A stretch of DNA of 64,000 bases from Prorocentrum cordatum (GCA_963575745.1 CAUYUJ010014761.1:286371-350370); one strand, 5' to 3'. Counted from the stretch's first letter, positions 32,526 to 43,559 are shown. The notes: generated from the sequence alone by a model not told the origin. Program-made: numbers and translations.

Positions 32526-33129
32526 ATTGGAGAATCTGAATCCTGAATCTCTTCTCGGGCCCCGGGCCGCGCGGACCCCGGGGTTCTGGCCTGCGATTTC
32601 ATCCGGCACGCGGCTTTGCGGTGGACCCAAGCGAGGTGATGCCCGACCAGCTGGCGGTCGCCGCTGCCGTCCTCATGCAATTCAGCTCGCGCCGCGCCTC
32701 CATGGAGTCTGCGCGGCGGCCCCTGCCCCTCCGCTGGTTCGACGCGGCGGGGCCTCGCGCGGCGGCCCCCCTCGGGGCGACGGCAGCCCGCCGCGGGATT
32801 ATTCCGCCGCGCCGTCTCGGGCATCTCGCGGGCAGCGGGCGCGCGTTTCGACGCTGGTGTCCCCGTGGGGTGGTGGTGGGTGGGGGGGGGGGGGTCTGGG
32901 AGATCCCGTTCTGGCGCCAGACCGACGCCGTGGCTGTAGAGGGCTAGCGAGAACGAGCGTCGCTGGCCAGCTTCCGCCGTATGTTGACGATCGGGACTGT
33001 CTCCTTCTCATCTGGGCTGGCTGGCTCTGCTGCTGCTGCGCCCTTGGCCTCTTCGGCGTTCGCACCGCATGCTGCGGCTTCTCCTTTGGCGCCCACCACG
33101 CGCACCTTGACAGACAATATTGCGACTTG

Positions 33130-33640
33130 CCTTGCCTGCTACTCCTGGGCTGCTGTGGCGCGGCCCAGGGCCACCTTGAGGACGTCTGCAAATTGGTTCT
33201 CGATCTGGCGAGCAGCCAGTGTCTTGCGCCTCTCGAGCCCTCTGCGTCGCGGCTGTCCATGACGGAAGAACTACTGAGGAAGTCGCCCATGGCGGCGACG
33301 TCTTGCAATCTGATCTTGCCCTCCACCAACTCCTCGATGCTGACCGAGGAATTGCCTGGCAAGTGCTCGGCTGGGCGCCGGCGGCCCATGCCCTTGATCT
33401 CGGCCAGCGCGTCGCTGGCATTCTTGTCGATGGCCACGAGCTCCGCTGCCATCTGGGCGACGCTGACCTCGAGCTCTGCGGTGGCAGTGCGCCGCCTCTC
33501 CAGCTCTGCGCGCTCGCCCTTGAGACGCATCCTCAGGCTGGACAGCTTCTGCTCGGCCCTCTGCCACCTCGGCCTCGCCGCGGGGATGGCATGATCCGAT
33601 GGCCCCCAGCTTCCTGGGCCATCTTCGCCAAGACGCGCGC
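33130..33640 (-). pseudogene. Coiled-coil segment of LINE ORF1-like protein, frameshifted
   Basis: The minus frame reads QRAEQKLSSLRMRLKGERAE, then LERRRTATAELEVSVAQMAA, heptad-like with Leu, Val and Ala at core positions. It goes on through VEGKIRLQDVAAMGDFLSSS. After a frameshift near 33240 it continues ERRKTLAARQIENQFADVLK. Family unknown to me with certainty. The coils, the same strand and the LINE neighbours suggest an RNA-binding ORF1-like product. Confidence 0.4.
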
Positions 33641-34246
33641 CTCGTCGGCGCCCGCGATGGGCGCTGGCCAAGGCGGCGGGGCCGCGTGGGTGGAGGCAGC
33701 TTTTGTCGAGCATCTCCATCTGCCTCTTTCCTATTTCCCCTTGCCGAGCCCAGGCTCGGCCCCCTCCCCTCCCTGTTTCCGCCGACAGGTTCCGCGTCTG
33801 GAGTCGGGATCGACAGCGCGATGGGTGGCCCGCAGTGCTCGCGGCGCAAGAGCCCGAACGCGCTCTTCTTGCACCCGCGGGCCAAGCGCGCGACGAATGC
33901 GAGTTTATTTCCCCCGCGCGACGTGCACCGCTATTCCCGCTGGCGAGTGAGAGCCAGGTCCTCCCGCGACCCCCCCCCCCCCCCAGCGCCGAGGGCGGCG
34001 ACGCCAGGGGCAGGGGGCCGCGCAGAACCTGCGTCGCGACCGCGGTCATGGACCACTGGGCGACCCCGAGGGGGCGCGCGGGGAGCCCCTCGGAGCACCG
34101 AGGGCGAAAACAATGAATCTGCGGGCGGGCGGGCAGAGGCGCGCGCTTAAGAGCGCGGGGGCTTGGAGCCGCGCACCCCGGCTGCGCGCAGGCGCCGCGC
34201 GCCGGGGGCGCGCTCTTGGAGCTTCGGCCAAATTGCCCGCGGCTAG

Positions 34247-34397
34247 GTCGGGCACGTCCTCCTGCGAGCTGATTTCACGCGAAAGCTAAAAATAAGAATG
34301 AACAAACTCACAGAGCAATCCAAATAGTCAAAGCATCGTCCTCAAACTATGTTCTGACAACTTCTAACTCTTTCTTCTAAAGAAGGACATGCCCGAC
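34247..34397. mobile_element. TIR element family A, copy 2 (151 bp)
   Basis: Ends GTCGGGCACGTCCTCCT and, reversed, GTCGGGCATGTCCTTCT. AT-rich interior with CATCGTCCTCAAACTATG shared with copy 1 at 2347-2494. Preceded by CTAG and followed by GCGAGG, so GT...AG borders exist as in copy 1, but no perfect direct repeat is visible. Confidence 0.7.
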
Positions 34398-34689
34398 GCG
34401 AGGCCACGGGCCCCCCGCGTGGGGGGGGGGAGCGGCCCGCTAGGAGGAAGCGGTCGGCCGAGCGGATCTGCAGGAAAACCGCGTCGACGTGGGAAGTCGA
34501 CTCCGGGCCTGTCGAAGCGCGCGAGGCCACGCCCGCCTCTCGCCGTAAAAACGGCGGCCACCCTCGGGGTACAGGGCAAACGTTGGGGCGCAATTTGAAC
34601 TCGTCTCGGGCAGAAATCCCGAGCGAGACAACGCATGAGCGCGATGTGGAATTCCTGCGATCCGCGGCTATAGAAAGAAGGAACGGCGG

Positions 34690-34960
34690 TCACATGGCGC
34701 GAAGAGCGGGGCAAATTCGGGGCAAGATGCATCGATTCCATATTCTCTGGGACGGTCTCGCAGTCCCCGGTGGAGAAGCTCTGGTCTTTCTTCGTGTTCA
34801 TCTTGGCCTCGGACGGCACCATGGGAATGTAGACCATCATATCCCCAACGTTCACGGTGGGGCCGCCGAGGACTACCAGCTCCATGTTGATACCGCTGCT
34901 ATCACCGTTCAACCCTTGCAGGTAGCCAGCCATCACCTTGCCGAAGTCTCCGCAGAGGAG
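34690..34960 (-). pseudogene. Coding-like fragment, possible LINE ORF1 piece
   Basis: The minus frame FGKVMAGYLQGLNGDSSGIN continues with ELVVLGGPTVNVGDMMVYIP and EAKMNTKKDQSFSTGDCETV. Balanced composition and a conserved-looking G-L-N-x-D...V-G-D-M pattern suggest past coding. It is followed by CpG-rich sequence with no continuity. Same strand as the LINE fragments; assignment to ORF1 is inference. Confidence 0.35.
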
Positions 34961-35159
34961 ATGCTAGTGCACCAGCATCTGGCCTTCTTCAGGCATGAAG
35001 TTTTACCAAACACTGCAAGGCGACTCGCCTTCGGCACGAACACGTACTGCTCAAGCGGCAGGCTAGCGCAGCAGCATGGCGGCGCTTCGCCTTCAGCGCG
35101 AGGACGAAGGGCGGCGCGAGAGGCCCTGCGCCTGAGCCCCCCGTGATTTGAGCCAGAAT

Positions 35160-35262
35160 GGCTACGGAGGAGGAGGAGGAGGAGGTAGGAGGAGGAGGAG
35201 GAGGAGGAGGAGGAGGAGGAGGAGGAGGAGGAGGAGGAGGAGGAGGAGGAGGAGGAGGAGCC
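35160..35262 (+). repeat. GGA tract
   Basis: A nearly pure (GGA)n run of about 90 bp. Confidence 0.9.
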
Positions 35263-35474
35263 CGATCCTCTCCTGTCTGGATTCGCTCGCCCACTCGTCT
35301 TCTGCCCCCCCCCCCCCCACACCCGCGCCGCCGCCGCCCCTGGAGCGACGAGGCCCTGCGGAGGCCTCCCCCGGCCCTCTCAGCGCGGCGTCTATGCCTC
35401 TCATCTTGTGCGCCACCCCTCCGGGAGGCACCCGAAGAGCGAAAAGGCGCGCCCTCCTTCCTCTGACGACCTAC

Positions 35475-35616
35475 CAGACACCCCCAACCCAAACCGAAGA
35501 CCCGAATTTCGGGTTGGGAGGGATACGGGTTTCATATGTGTTTTTTTCAGAATGTCCCCCCCGAGCTGGAAATGGAGGGCAAATTGAAGCCTTCGGGTTG
35601 GGTTGGGGTGGTTTGG
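35475..35616. mobile_element. TIR fold-back element (142 bp)
   Basis: Left end CAGACACCCCCAACCCAAAC; right end reversed CAAACCACCCCAACCCAACC. Similarity continues about 35 bases inward. No target duplication was identified and no second copy seen, so mobile origin is inferred from the TIR alone. Confidence 0.5.
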
Positions 35617-35629
35617 TGGACTCCGAAAC

Positions 35630-35900
35630 AGGTGAACCTCTCCCTGGACCCAGACACGCTCGCGTGGAACAAAAACCTGGACAAGAGGTCTTTGGCTGCA
35701 TTCGGCCTCTGGGGGCTCTCGCCAGGCCCTGGGACCGTCGAAATCGACTCGCGATGAACAACCGACCCTGCGGGAAGCCAGACATGCTCGCGCTGAATAA
35801 AAATCTGGACGGGAGGTTGTTGGGTGCATTCGGCCTCTGGGGGCTCTCGCCAGGCCCCGGGACCGTCGACATCGACTCGCGATGCACAACGGGCCCCGCG
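35630..35900 (+). repeat. Module T tandem pair (about 128-bp units)
   Basis: Two direct units, each with CAGACA.GCTCGCG, AACCTGGACAAGAGG (or a variant), TTCGGCCTCTGGGGGCTCTC and GACTCGCGATG; a third is cut short after 35900. Confidence 0.8.
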
Positions 35901-36219
35901 GAAAGGGTAGGTACTTCAGGGGATCCCGTATTGAACAAATGAGGACATCTCATGGCTGGGGACGCCCTCCGATGTTGTTTGTGTGCTTGTTTTTCTTTCC
36001 ACCCACGGCCCCAGAGCTCCCGACCCCTTTCTCGGGGATAACGCTGCGTCCCGGATGTACTTTCAAAGGTCCTGGGGCCCGAAAGGGGCCCCCGTCGGAC
36101 ATCGGACTTGCCGCAGCGAGAAGCCAGGTACCAGAAAGGCGGCGCAGAAGCGCCCGACTGTCAAGAGATGCAACAACATGGGCATATGGTGGCACAGTGT
36201 GGCGGCGAACCTGGGGGGG

Positions 36220-36400
36220 GGAAGTGAAAAGAAGCAGGCCTTCTGAGAAGATTCGGAAGTCCCTCGGCCTTCTGAGAAAGCTTCTGAGTCTCCCCCGAAG
36301 GCACAGAAGACTTCTCAGAAGGCGCGAGGCCTTCTGAGAAATCCCGCCGCCTTCTGGGAAGGCCTCCTCCTCCTCAGCTCCCCCTCTCGCTCGCCGCCGA
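36220..36400 (+). repeat. CCTTCTGAGAAGG palindrome cluster, locus 2
   Basis: CTTCTGAGAAG and CTTCTCAGAAG words; homologous with 15200-15610. Region 35901-36219 has no recognised gene. Confidence 0.65.
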
Positions 36401-36429
36401 GAGATGCAGCAGCATGGGCATCTGGCGGC

Positions 36430-36690
36430 ACAGTGATTTGAGCAGGGACCGGCCGCCCTGGCATTCCTATAGGCCTACCACGGCATGCTCTTAGAGCCTC
36501 TTGATGTTCCATGAAGAAATAACAGTGGTCTTAGAACACAAAGCCGATGCGTCAACAAAAAGACGGTCTCGGCCAAACATGCTCTAAGAACACTTCGTGC
36601 AAACCACGGAAGGGCTCTTGGAACACTCTGTGGTGGGCCTCTGGCAAGCCGGGACGCCTCGCCACTACTTGAGCGCTGGCGAACAGCATG
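36430..36690 (+). repeat. Dispersed repeat R, copy 2 (uninterrupted)
   Basis: Same landmarks as copy 1 (14431-14830) without the hAT-like insert: ATAGGCCTACCACGGCATG, TGCTCTAAGAACACTTCGTG, GGTGGGCCTCTGG and CGCCACTACTTGA. It serves as an approximate empty-site comparison, although the immediate insertion point has diverged. Confidence 0.7.
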
Positions 36691-37026
36691 GGCATCTGGT
36701 GGCACAAAGCTGGCAAACAGTACTGCCAGTACGGATGGACCTAGGACATCATAACCTCTTTCAAGAACACGAGCCCCTCCGCAGGAAACAACACAAGCAC
36801 AGAACATCCGACATCCTAGGGTACCCTCTCCAGGGTGCACAAGAACATCCAACAAAGCCGAAGAACACTAGGGTTACCCTCCTCGAACCGACCTCGATCT
36901 CATACCTCGGTCCGACCGTAGGCCGAAAGCGGGCCCCGGGAGGCCTGCATTCGTGAACGAGCAGCGGCTTAACACGTGTCATATCGTCGGGGGTCTGGAC
37001 ATTCCCCTCTCCGCCTCCCCCTCTCC
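36691..37026. other. No recognised gene
   Basis: Mixed sequence with a short internal duplication (TAGGGTACCCTC and AGGGTTACCCTCC). Confidence 0.4.
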
Positions 37027-37152
37027 CCCCTTCCCCTCTAGAGGGGGGGGGGGCGAGAGGGCAAAAACAACAAGGGGTAGATAATCAGCCGGTCCTTCCC
37101 CCTGATCATCTACCCTTTTCTCCCCCCCCCCCCCCCTCTCGGGGGGAACGAA
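37027..37152. repeat. Fold-back structure, about 125 bp
   Basis: CCCCTCTAGAGGGGGGG, then GGGGTAGATAATCAG, is mirrored by CTGATCATCTACCC, then CCCCCCTCTCGGGG. A second CCCTCTCGGGGGGAACG occurs 55 bp further (37190-37206). Confidence 0.6.
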
Positions 37153-37209
37153 AAGCAGAAAATCTGATTCGCTACCCTATTCTTCGCACCCTCTCGGGGG
37201 GAACGAAGC

Positions 37210-37734
37210 GCGGAGAATCAGCGCACGTAGCTGGCTTTCCTGGCGTCTCCTGGCGCCAGGAGGCGCCCATGTATCCAGGAATGGGCCCGGCGGCGGGGTG
37301 GCAACCAGCTGCATGCAGCAGATTTTGCAACCCCTCCTTTCCCTATCCTACCCTTTCGGCTGGCCCGAGCCTCCCCCAAGGGCAGGAAAGAAAGGTGGGG
37401 ATGGGACGTGGGCGGGGGTGGTGTCACACCTTGGCCGAGGAGCCGACGATGCATCGCCGAGGTGCCCCCGATCGTCAAAACAGCGGCCTCTTCGGCGCAG
37501 AGGGGCTCCCAAACCCCTAGCAGCGATGGGTACGCCATTTGAGGTCGACGTCATCACACCTCAGCCTGTTCCGCAGGTCCTGCAGATGGCTCCGAAGGCG
37601 AGGGCCTGCGCACGCTCCGTGCTCCTGCGACAGCCCACAAACGACTGCGTGCGATCCTCGACCCGCCTGGCTCGTTCCCCAGCCCCCCACTCAGCAACAC
37701 ACGCATGCACAATCAGACTTGCCCCGGAGAGCCC
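37210..37734. other. No recognised gene
   Basis: GC-rich, open frames on both strands without a recognisable domain. Confidence 0.4.
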
Positions 37735-37970
37735 AGAATCGAATCGACAAGTCGGATCGGCGATCGACATGAATCGGATCGACGGGTATATATATATATA
37801 TATAAATATCGATCGGCAACCGAGTCGGGAAACATCGAATCGGCAGACATCGGCAGGCCATCGGCCGATTTCTCACTAATGAGAAATTGGATCCCAAATC
37901 GGAATCCGGAATCGAATCGAATCGGAATCGGAATCCATCGAAATCGAATCGAACCGAATCGGCGGCATGG
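37735..37970 (+). repeat. CGAATCGGAATC repeats with (TA)n
   Basis: GAATCG/ATCGGAAT words around a (TA)n run at 37786-37803, and a perfect hairpin ATTTCTCA-CTAA-TGAGAAAT at about 37869-37888. Confidence 0.7.
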
Positions 37971-38440
37971 AAATGAGCCCTGCTTGCCTGGCACACAACA
38001 CGCCAGCTTCAAGCAGGGCCTCACACGCACAAGCCAGGCTGCACGCTTCCCCAACGCGCACCCGACGACTCGAGGCCTGGGAAAGCGCCCCTCTGCTTCT
38101 GACGGCCACTTCGGCCGAGTATTGGCCTGTCCCTCATCCTGCCTCCCTCCCCCCCTCCTCGCTGCGTCCCCCGTCCACCCATCCCTCCCTCGCTCCCTTC
38201 TGCGCCCCTGCCGCAAGACCCTTCTTCCCTCCTCTTCCTTTCCCCTTCTGCCTCCCCCCTCCGTCCTCACTTCCTGCCAGAGGCGCTGGGCCAATCGCCA
38301 TGATCTCCTCGAGGGTCGAGGGCATGCGATGCCCCAGCTCGTATGGCTGCCGCCAGCTGTGAAACCAAGAGCGGATGCAGTCGTCAAACGGCCTTGCGCT
38401 TGTATGCCAGGCTGAGCAAAAAAATAAATCTATCAGCGCA
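37971..38440. other. No recognised gene
   Basis: C/T-rich middle (38130-38275) and unassigned flanks. Confidence 0.4.
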
Positions 38441-38565
38441 AATGCTCGGTGGTCCGCGCGGATTTCTTGGATCTGGCGCGCGGAGCGCGCCAGATGCGGC
38501 GCCGGGGGCGCCGCCAGAGGGGTCCAGGCGCCGATCCCAGAAATCCGCGTGGAACTCCGAAAGTT
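38441..38565. mobile_element. TIR element family C, copy 1 (about 125 bp)
   Basis: Left arm with GGTCCGCGCGGATTTCTTGG; right end reversed with GTTCCACGCGGATTTCTGGG. The centre is GGCGCGCGGAGCGCGCC-like, itself palindromic. Copies at 51815-51958 and 61125-61440 share the arm motif GGTCCGCGCG. Confidence 0.65.
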
Positions 38566-38740
38566 GATGTTGAACCTGCAGTACCGCTAGAGCGAGAGTC
38601 CACACACACCACAACCCGCTGCAACGGAGTCAAACCATAATCTGAGATGGCCCTTGCGCCGTCTACCCTTCCAGTCGTCGCCCGCCCTGTCCGCACCACC
38701 ACTCTCTGGCCCTTGTTCCAAATAGGAGGAGGACAATAGA

Positions 38741-38805
38741 GGGAGGAGGAGGAGGAGGAGGAGGAGGAGGAGGAGGAGGAGGAGGAGGAGGAGGAGAAGG
38801 AAGAG
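38741..38805 (+). repeat. GGA tract
   Basis: (GGA)n run. The flanks 38566-38740 and 38806-39530 show no recognised gene; (TA)n lies at 39337-39354 and a GCGCGCGCTTCGCGCGC hairpin at about 39370. Confidence 0.85.
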
Positions 38806-39531
38806 CAGAACGAGCATAAGTGAGCATAGAGCGACATCCACAGCAGCGGCCTATGCAGAGCGTGGGCAGGCAGCCGTGGTCTTAGATGTTGTCGACTGTG
38901 TAGCGTGTTGGACAGCACGAGGACGAAGGGAAGAGCCTAATGAGGAGGAGATGCTGGTGGAAGAGAACATTGCCCAACTGCACCCCGTCCGCCCTCAACC
39001 CACGAGTAGAGAGCTCCGCTTCGGGCGTCGCCCCTCGCAGAGCCTGGGCAGTTAACTGGCAGGCTTGACTCCGTCACGTAGGAAATCTGCAGTGCAGGGC
39101 GAAGTGCGCAAGAACCTCTTGTCCATGGCCAGAAGCCTCTAGTGAATGATCACGTTTCAGACCTCGGCGCAACGCATGACAATCTCCCAGCCCTCATGTT
39201 GCTTCATCTCTCGGTGACCCTCCACTGCGCTGACGCCTCTGTATGCGGTGTGTGTGTGCGCCCATGAATATATCTATGTAGGTTACAAGGCTTGTGCCCA
39301 CGTGTATGCGTGAGTTTGCATGTATACAGACAGGTATCTATATATATATATATATACAGATTAGAACCATCGCGCGCGCTTCGCGCGCTTTCAGGTTCTA
39401 GCAGGCCCCAGGCCTTGATGGGTTTACTGCTCCACTGAAGTGGTGGACCACAGTCCACGCATGCCAATCTGCATTCCGAGAGGCCTTCTAGGAAAGTGGT
39501 TGTGTAGGGGGGCGGAGGCCGTACGAATCGA

Positions 39532-39555
39532 GCTCCCAGAAGGCCTTCTGGGAGC
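39532..39555. repeat. 24-bp perfect palindrome, hairpin family member 1
   Basis: Arms GCTCCCAGAAGG and CCTTCTGGGAGC. First clear member of the family that recurs at 39962, 40057, 41131, 41278, 41843, 42240, 42616 and 43015. Confidence 0.8.
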
Positions 39556-39595
39556 ATGGGTTTGGGGGCGTCTTGGGGAGCGTGTTGGAGCGTGC

Positions 39596-39640
39596 CGTCG
39601 TCGTCGTCGTCGTAATGTCGTCGTCGCCTATTGGGGCGCG

Positions 39641-39713
<73 letters not shown>

Positions 39714-39812
39714 GGTCGTCGTCGGCGTTGTCGTCGTCGTCGTCGTCGTGGTCGTAGTCGTCGTTGTCGTCGTCGTCTTCGTCGTGCCGTCGTCGTCGTC
39801 GTCGGTTCAAGA
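39596..39812 (+). repeat. (CGT)n/(GTC)n microsatellite
   Basis: Over 60 triplets with a few GGT, GTA and GTT variants. Poly-Val, poly-Arg or poly-Asp frames through it are compositional. Confidence 0.9.
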
Positions 39813-39959
39813 GGGCACTTGGGGCAACTTTGTGCGAAACGATCTGCGGAGGGCCGCGAGAAGGCGATCAATCATGTTCCCAATCAACTTCCCAAACAGC
39901 TCTCCTGTAGCATGATGGTACTTCGAAGCCTCTGGAGACTCGCGGGCCCATGATGAACC

Positions 39960-41842
39960 AAGTCCCCAGAAGGCTTTCTGGGGACATGGTTTGTTGGGGT
40001 GTGTTGGGGGGGCCCCTTGGGGGCCTCCGGGAATTCTCGGGCCCATGATGAACCGTGTCCCCGGAAGGTTTTCTGGGGACATGATTTCTTGGGGTGTGTT
40101 GGGGGGCCTCTTGGGCGTTCCCTGGGAGCTCCTGGGGGTCTCTCGGGGCTTCCTGGGGGGCTCTTGGGCGCCTCACGGGGCTTCGTGGGAGCATCTGGGT
40201 GGCCTCCGGGGGCCTACAGGCGGCCTCTAGGGCCAGAGACCTCGAAATACCGGTTGGCGGTCCCCCTCTGGGCCCTCTCTTGGGGAGCTCTTGGGGCACA
40301 GTTGGGTTGTCTGGGGAGCCTCCTGGGCCGTCTTGGGGCCCTCTTCGGGGCCTCGTGGCCCGTCTTGGAGCGATCTGAAGGGCCTCCGAGCGAGGCCGTG
40401 AGGGAGCGCTGGGAAGCGGGGAAAGCGAGAACGCCTAAATCCTTCAAAAACCATAGGACAATTAGTGACTCTTGCCTCCCAGGGCCCTCTTTGGGAGCCT
40501 CTTGAGTCCGTCCTGGAGCCTGTTGGAGTCCTCGTCGGCCGTGTCGAGGGCGGCTTGGGCGTCTTCGGGGCCTCTTGGGACCGTCTAGGGCCCTGTCGGG
40601 ATCTCCATTAGCCTGTCGTGGCCTGCTTCGGGGCGGGCCTGGGCCGCCTCGGGACCCCTCTGGGCCTCCTCTTTGCGCGCTCTCGGGGCACACTTGGGTT
40701 GTCTGGGGGGGCATCCTGGGCCGTCTTGGGGGTTTATCAGGGCCTCGTGGGGGCCTCGTGGCCTTCTTGGAGCGTTCTGAAGGGCCTCCGAGGCCGTGAG
40801 GGAGCGCTGGGAAGCGGGAACAGCGAGAACGCCAAAATCCAAGACACTCGGAAAACGATTGAATCTTGCCTTCCAGGGCCCTCTTGAGTCCGCCCTGGAG
40901 CGTGTCGGAGTCCTCGTCGGCTGTCTTGAGGGCATCTTGGGCGTCTTCGGGGCCTCGTGGAACCGTCTTGGGCCCTCTCGGGACCCCCTTAGCCTGTCGT
41001 GGCCCACTTCGGGGCGGGCTCGGGCCGCCTCGGGAGCTCTGGACCTTCCCCCGCAACCCCCAGTGGGCACCGATGGGGGGAACAGGCAGCGACCCGCCCC
41101 CCCCCCCCCTGGGCCTACTCCGAGATAGAGAATCATGCTCTCGGGAAGCTTTCCGGGAGCATGATTTGTTCGGCTCTCTAAGAGGGGGGCCTCTGGGGAC
41201 TTACCGATGGGCGCCTTTTGGCCTTGTCGGCAAGCCTATTGGAAACATAGTTGGGGCGGTGGGCGGAAGCCCAAGGAATCATGTTCCCAGAAAGCTATCT
41301 GGGAAATTCGACTTACCGAAGTGTCTTGGGGGCCCGCAGGGGGCTTCCCTGGGGGCCCCTTGGGGGCCGATTGGGGCTTCCGGGGGGCCTCTTGGGAGCC
41401 TCACGGGGCTTCTTGGGAGCCTCTTGATCGCCTCCCGGGGCGTGCTAGGCGCCTCTCAGGCCGGAGACCTTGAAATTTCGCGCTCTTCGGGCCCTCTTGG
41501 GTCGTTCTTGGGGCTCTCTTGGGGCGCTCTGGAGGCCCTCTTGACTTATCTGGGGAGCCTCCTAGGCCGTCTATGGGCTTTCTTGGGAGCCTCTTCGGCT
41601 GTTTTGGAGCGATCTGAAGGGCCTCTGACGCGGTCCGGGACCGTGGGGAGGCGGAACATGGGAGAGCGCAAGAATGCTTCAAAAACGATTGGAAAATTTA
41701 TGATTTTCGGCTTCTGGGGCCCTTTGGAGGAGCCTCTGGAGGCGCTCTTGGGGCGTTTTGGCAACGTCGTCGGCCGTCCTGAAGCCATCTTCGGCGTGTC
41801 TGGGGCCTCTGGGGACTGACTTTGGGCGTCCTGGGAACCTGG
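39960..41842 (-). repeat. Degenerate GGCCGTCTTGG minisatellite array with hairpins
   Basis: Reverse-orientation relative of the 7.0-8.9 kb array. It carries hairpins with GTCCCCAGAA/TTCTGGGGAC (39962-39985), GTCCCCGGAA/TTCTGGGGAC (40057-40080), AATCATGCTC/GAGCATGATT (41131-41166) and a decayed one at 41278-41312. Segments of about 400 bp with GGGAGCGCTGGGAAGCGGG recur near 40400 and 40800. Confidence 0.75.
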
Positions 41843-43240
41843 AAATCATGTTCCCGGAGAGGCTTCCGGGAACATGATTTCGAACGGGGCCCTCTTGGGC
41901 CTCCCGGAGGCCGTCTTGGGGGCCCTCTGGGCCGGCTTCGGGGCCTCTTGGCCCGTCTTGGGGTGTTCTGTGAGCCCCACAGGCCGACCCTTTTGGGCCG
42001 TCTGGGGCCCTCTTGGGTCTCTCTTGGGCTGTCTTGGGGCTCGGCGGGGGCGTCTGGGGCACTGTGAAGTCGAAGCCAGCGAGCATGCTGAAAATGTACG
42101 ACTTACGGGGGAAATGAGCCGATGTTTGCCACTTGAAGGCCCTCTTGGGGCCCTCTTCGGCCATCTTCAAGCCATGTCGGGCCCTCTTGGGCCTCGCTGA
42201 GGCTGTCCTGGGGCCCAGTAGGGGGCCCTGGGAGCCCGGAAGTCATGTTCCCGGAGAGGCTTCCGGGAACATGATTTCGAACGGACCGTCTTGGGGGCCT
42301 CCTGGGCCGGCTTCGGGGCCTCTTGGGCCGTCTTGGGGCGGTCCGTGAGCCCCACAGGCCGACCCTTTTGGGCCGTCTGGGGCCCTCTTGGGTCTCTCTT
42401 GGGCTGTCTTGGGGCTCGGCGGGGGCGTCTGGGGCACTGTGAAGTCGAAGCCAGCGAGCATGCTGAAAATGTACGACTTACGGGGGAAATGTTCCGATGT
42501 TTGCCTCTTGAAGGCCCTCTCGGGGCACTCTTCGGCCATCTTTAAGTCATCTCGGGCCCCCCTGGGGCCTCGCTGAAGCTGTCTTGTGGGCCTCTTGGGC
42601 GTCCTCGGAACCCGGAAATCATGTTCCCGGAGAGGCTTCCGGGAACATGATTTCGAGCGAGGCCCTCTTGGGCCTCCCTGAGGCCGTCTTGGGGGCCTCC
42701 TGGGCCGGCTTTGGGACCTCTTGGGCCGTCTCGGGGGGGTCCGTGAGCCCCACAGGCCGACCCTTTTGGGCCGTCTGGTGCCCTCTTGGGTCTCTCTCTT
42801 GGGCTGTCTTGGGGCTCGGCGGGGGCGTCTGGGGCACTGTGAAGTCGAAGCCAGCGAGCATGCTGAAAATGTACGACTTACGGGGGAAATGGGCCGATGT
42901 TTGCCTCTTGAAGGCCCTCTCGGGGCCCTCTTCGGCCATCTTCAAGTCATCTCGGGCCCCCTGGGGCCTCGCTGAAGCTGTCTTGTGGGCCTCTTGGGCG
43001 TCCTCGGAACCCGGAAATCATGTTCCCGGAGAGGCTTCCGGGAACATGATTTCGAGCGAGGCCCTCTTGGGCCTCCCTGAGGCCGTCTTGGGGGCCTCCT
43101 GGGCCGGCTTTGGGGCCTCTTGGGCCGCCTCGGGGGGGTCCGTGAGCCCCGCAGGACGACCCTTTTGGGCCGTCTTGAGCCCTCTTGGGCCTCTCTTGGG
43201 CTGTGTTGGGGCTCCGCGGGGGCGTCTGGGGCACATTTTA
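41843..43240 (+). repeat. Tandem array of about 390-bp units, each headed by a 38-bp hairpin
   Basis: Unit starts at 41843, 42240, 42616 and 43015. Each begins with a hairpin of 16-base arms (AAATCATGTTCCCGGA or one change) around GAGGCT, then GTCTTGGG words, then the landmark GCGAGCATGCTGAAAATG (about 42080, 42455 and 42855; absent in the last unit), then GGGAAATG.GCCGATGTTT. Confidence 0.85.
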
Positions 43241-43470
43241 CAAAGGAAATGGGCCGATGTTTACCTCTTGAAGGCCCTCTTGGGGCGCTCTTGGGCGTCT
43301 TCGGGGCCTCTGCAGACTTTCTTGACCATCTGTACGGCCCGCGTGGCCTGTCGTGGGCAATTTGGAAGCGGCCCGGGGCAGTCCCAGGGGGTCTCTGACC
43401 CCCCAAAGGTTCGGGGGGGGGGCGGCCATGGGGGATGACGGCACCGATTTTGGCCCCCCCCCCGGCCTAT
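43241..43470. other. Spacer, no recognised gene
   Basis: Tail of the array and a GGGGGGGG/CCCCCCC-rich stretch before the (TA)n block. Confidence 0.4.
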
Positions 43471-43504
43471 TCATATATATATATATATAATATATATGTA
43501 TATC

Positions 43505-43559
<55 letters not shown>

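Noticed and set aside
39596-39812. Poly-Val/poly-Arg protein over (GTC)n
   Set aside because: Microsatellite translation only.
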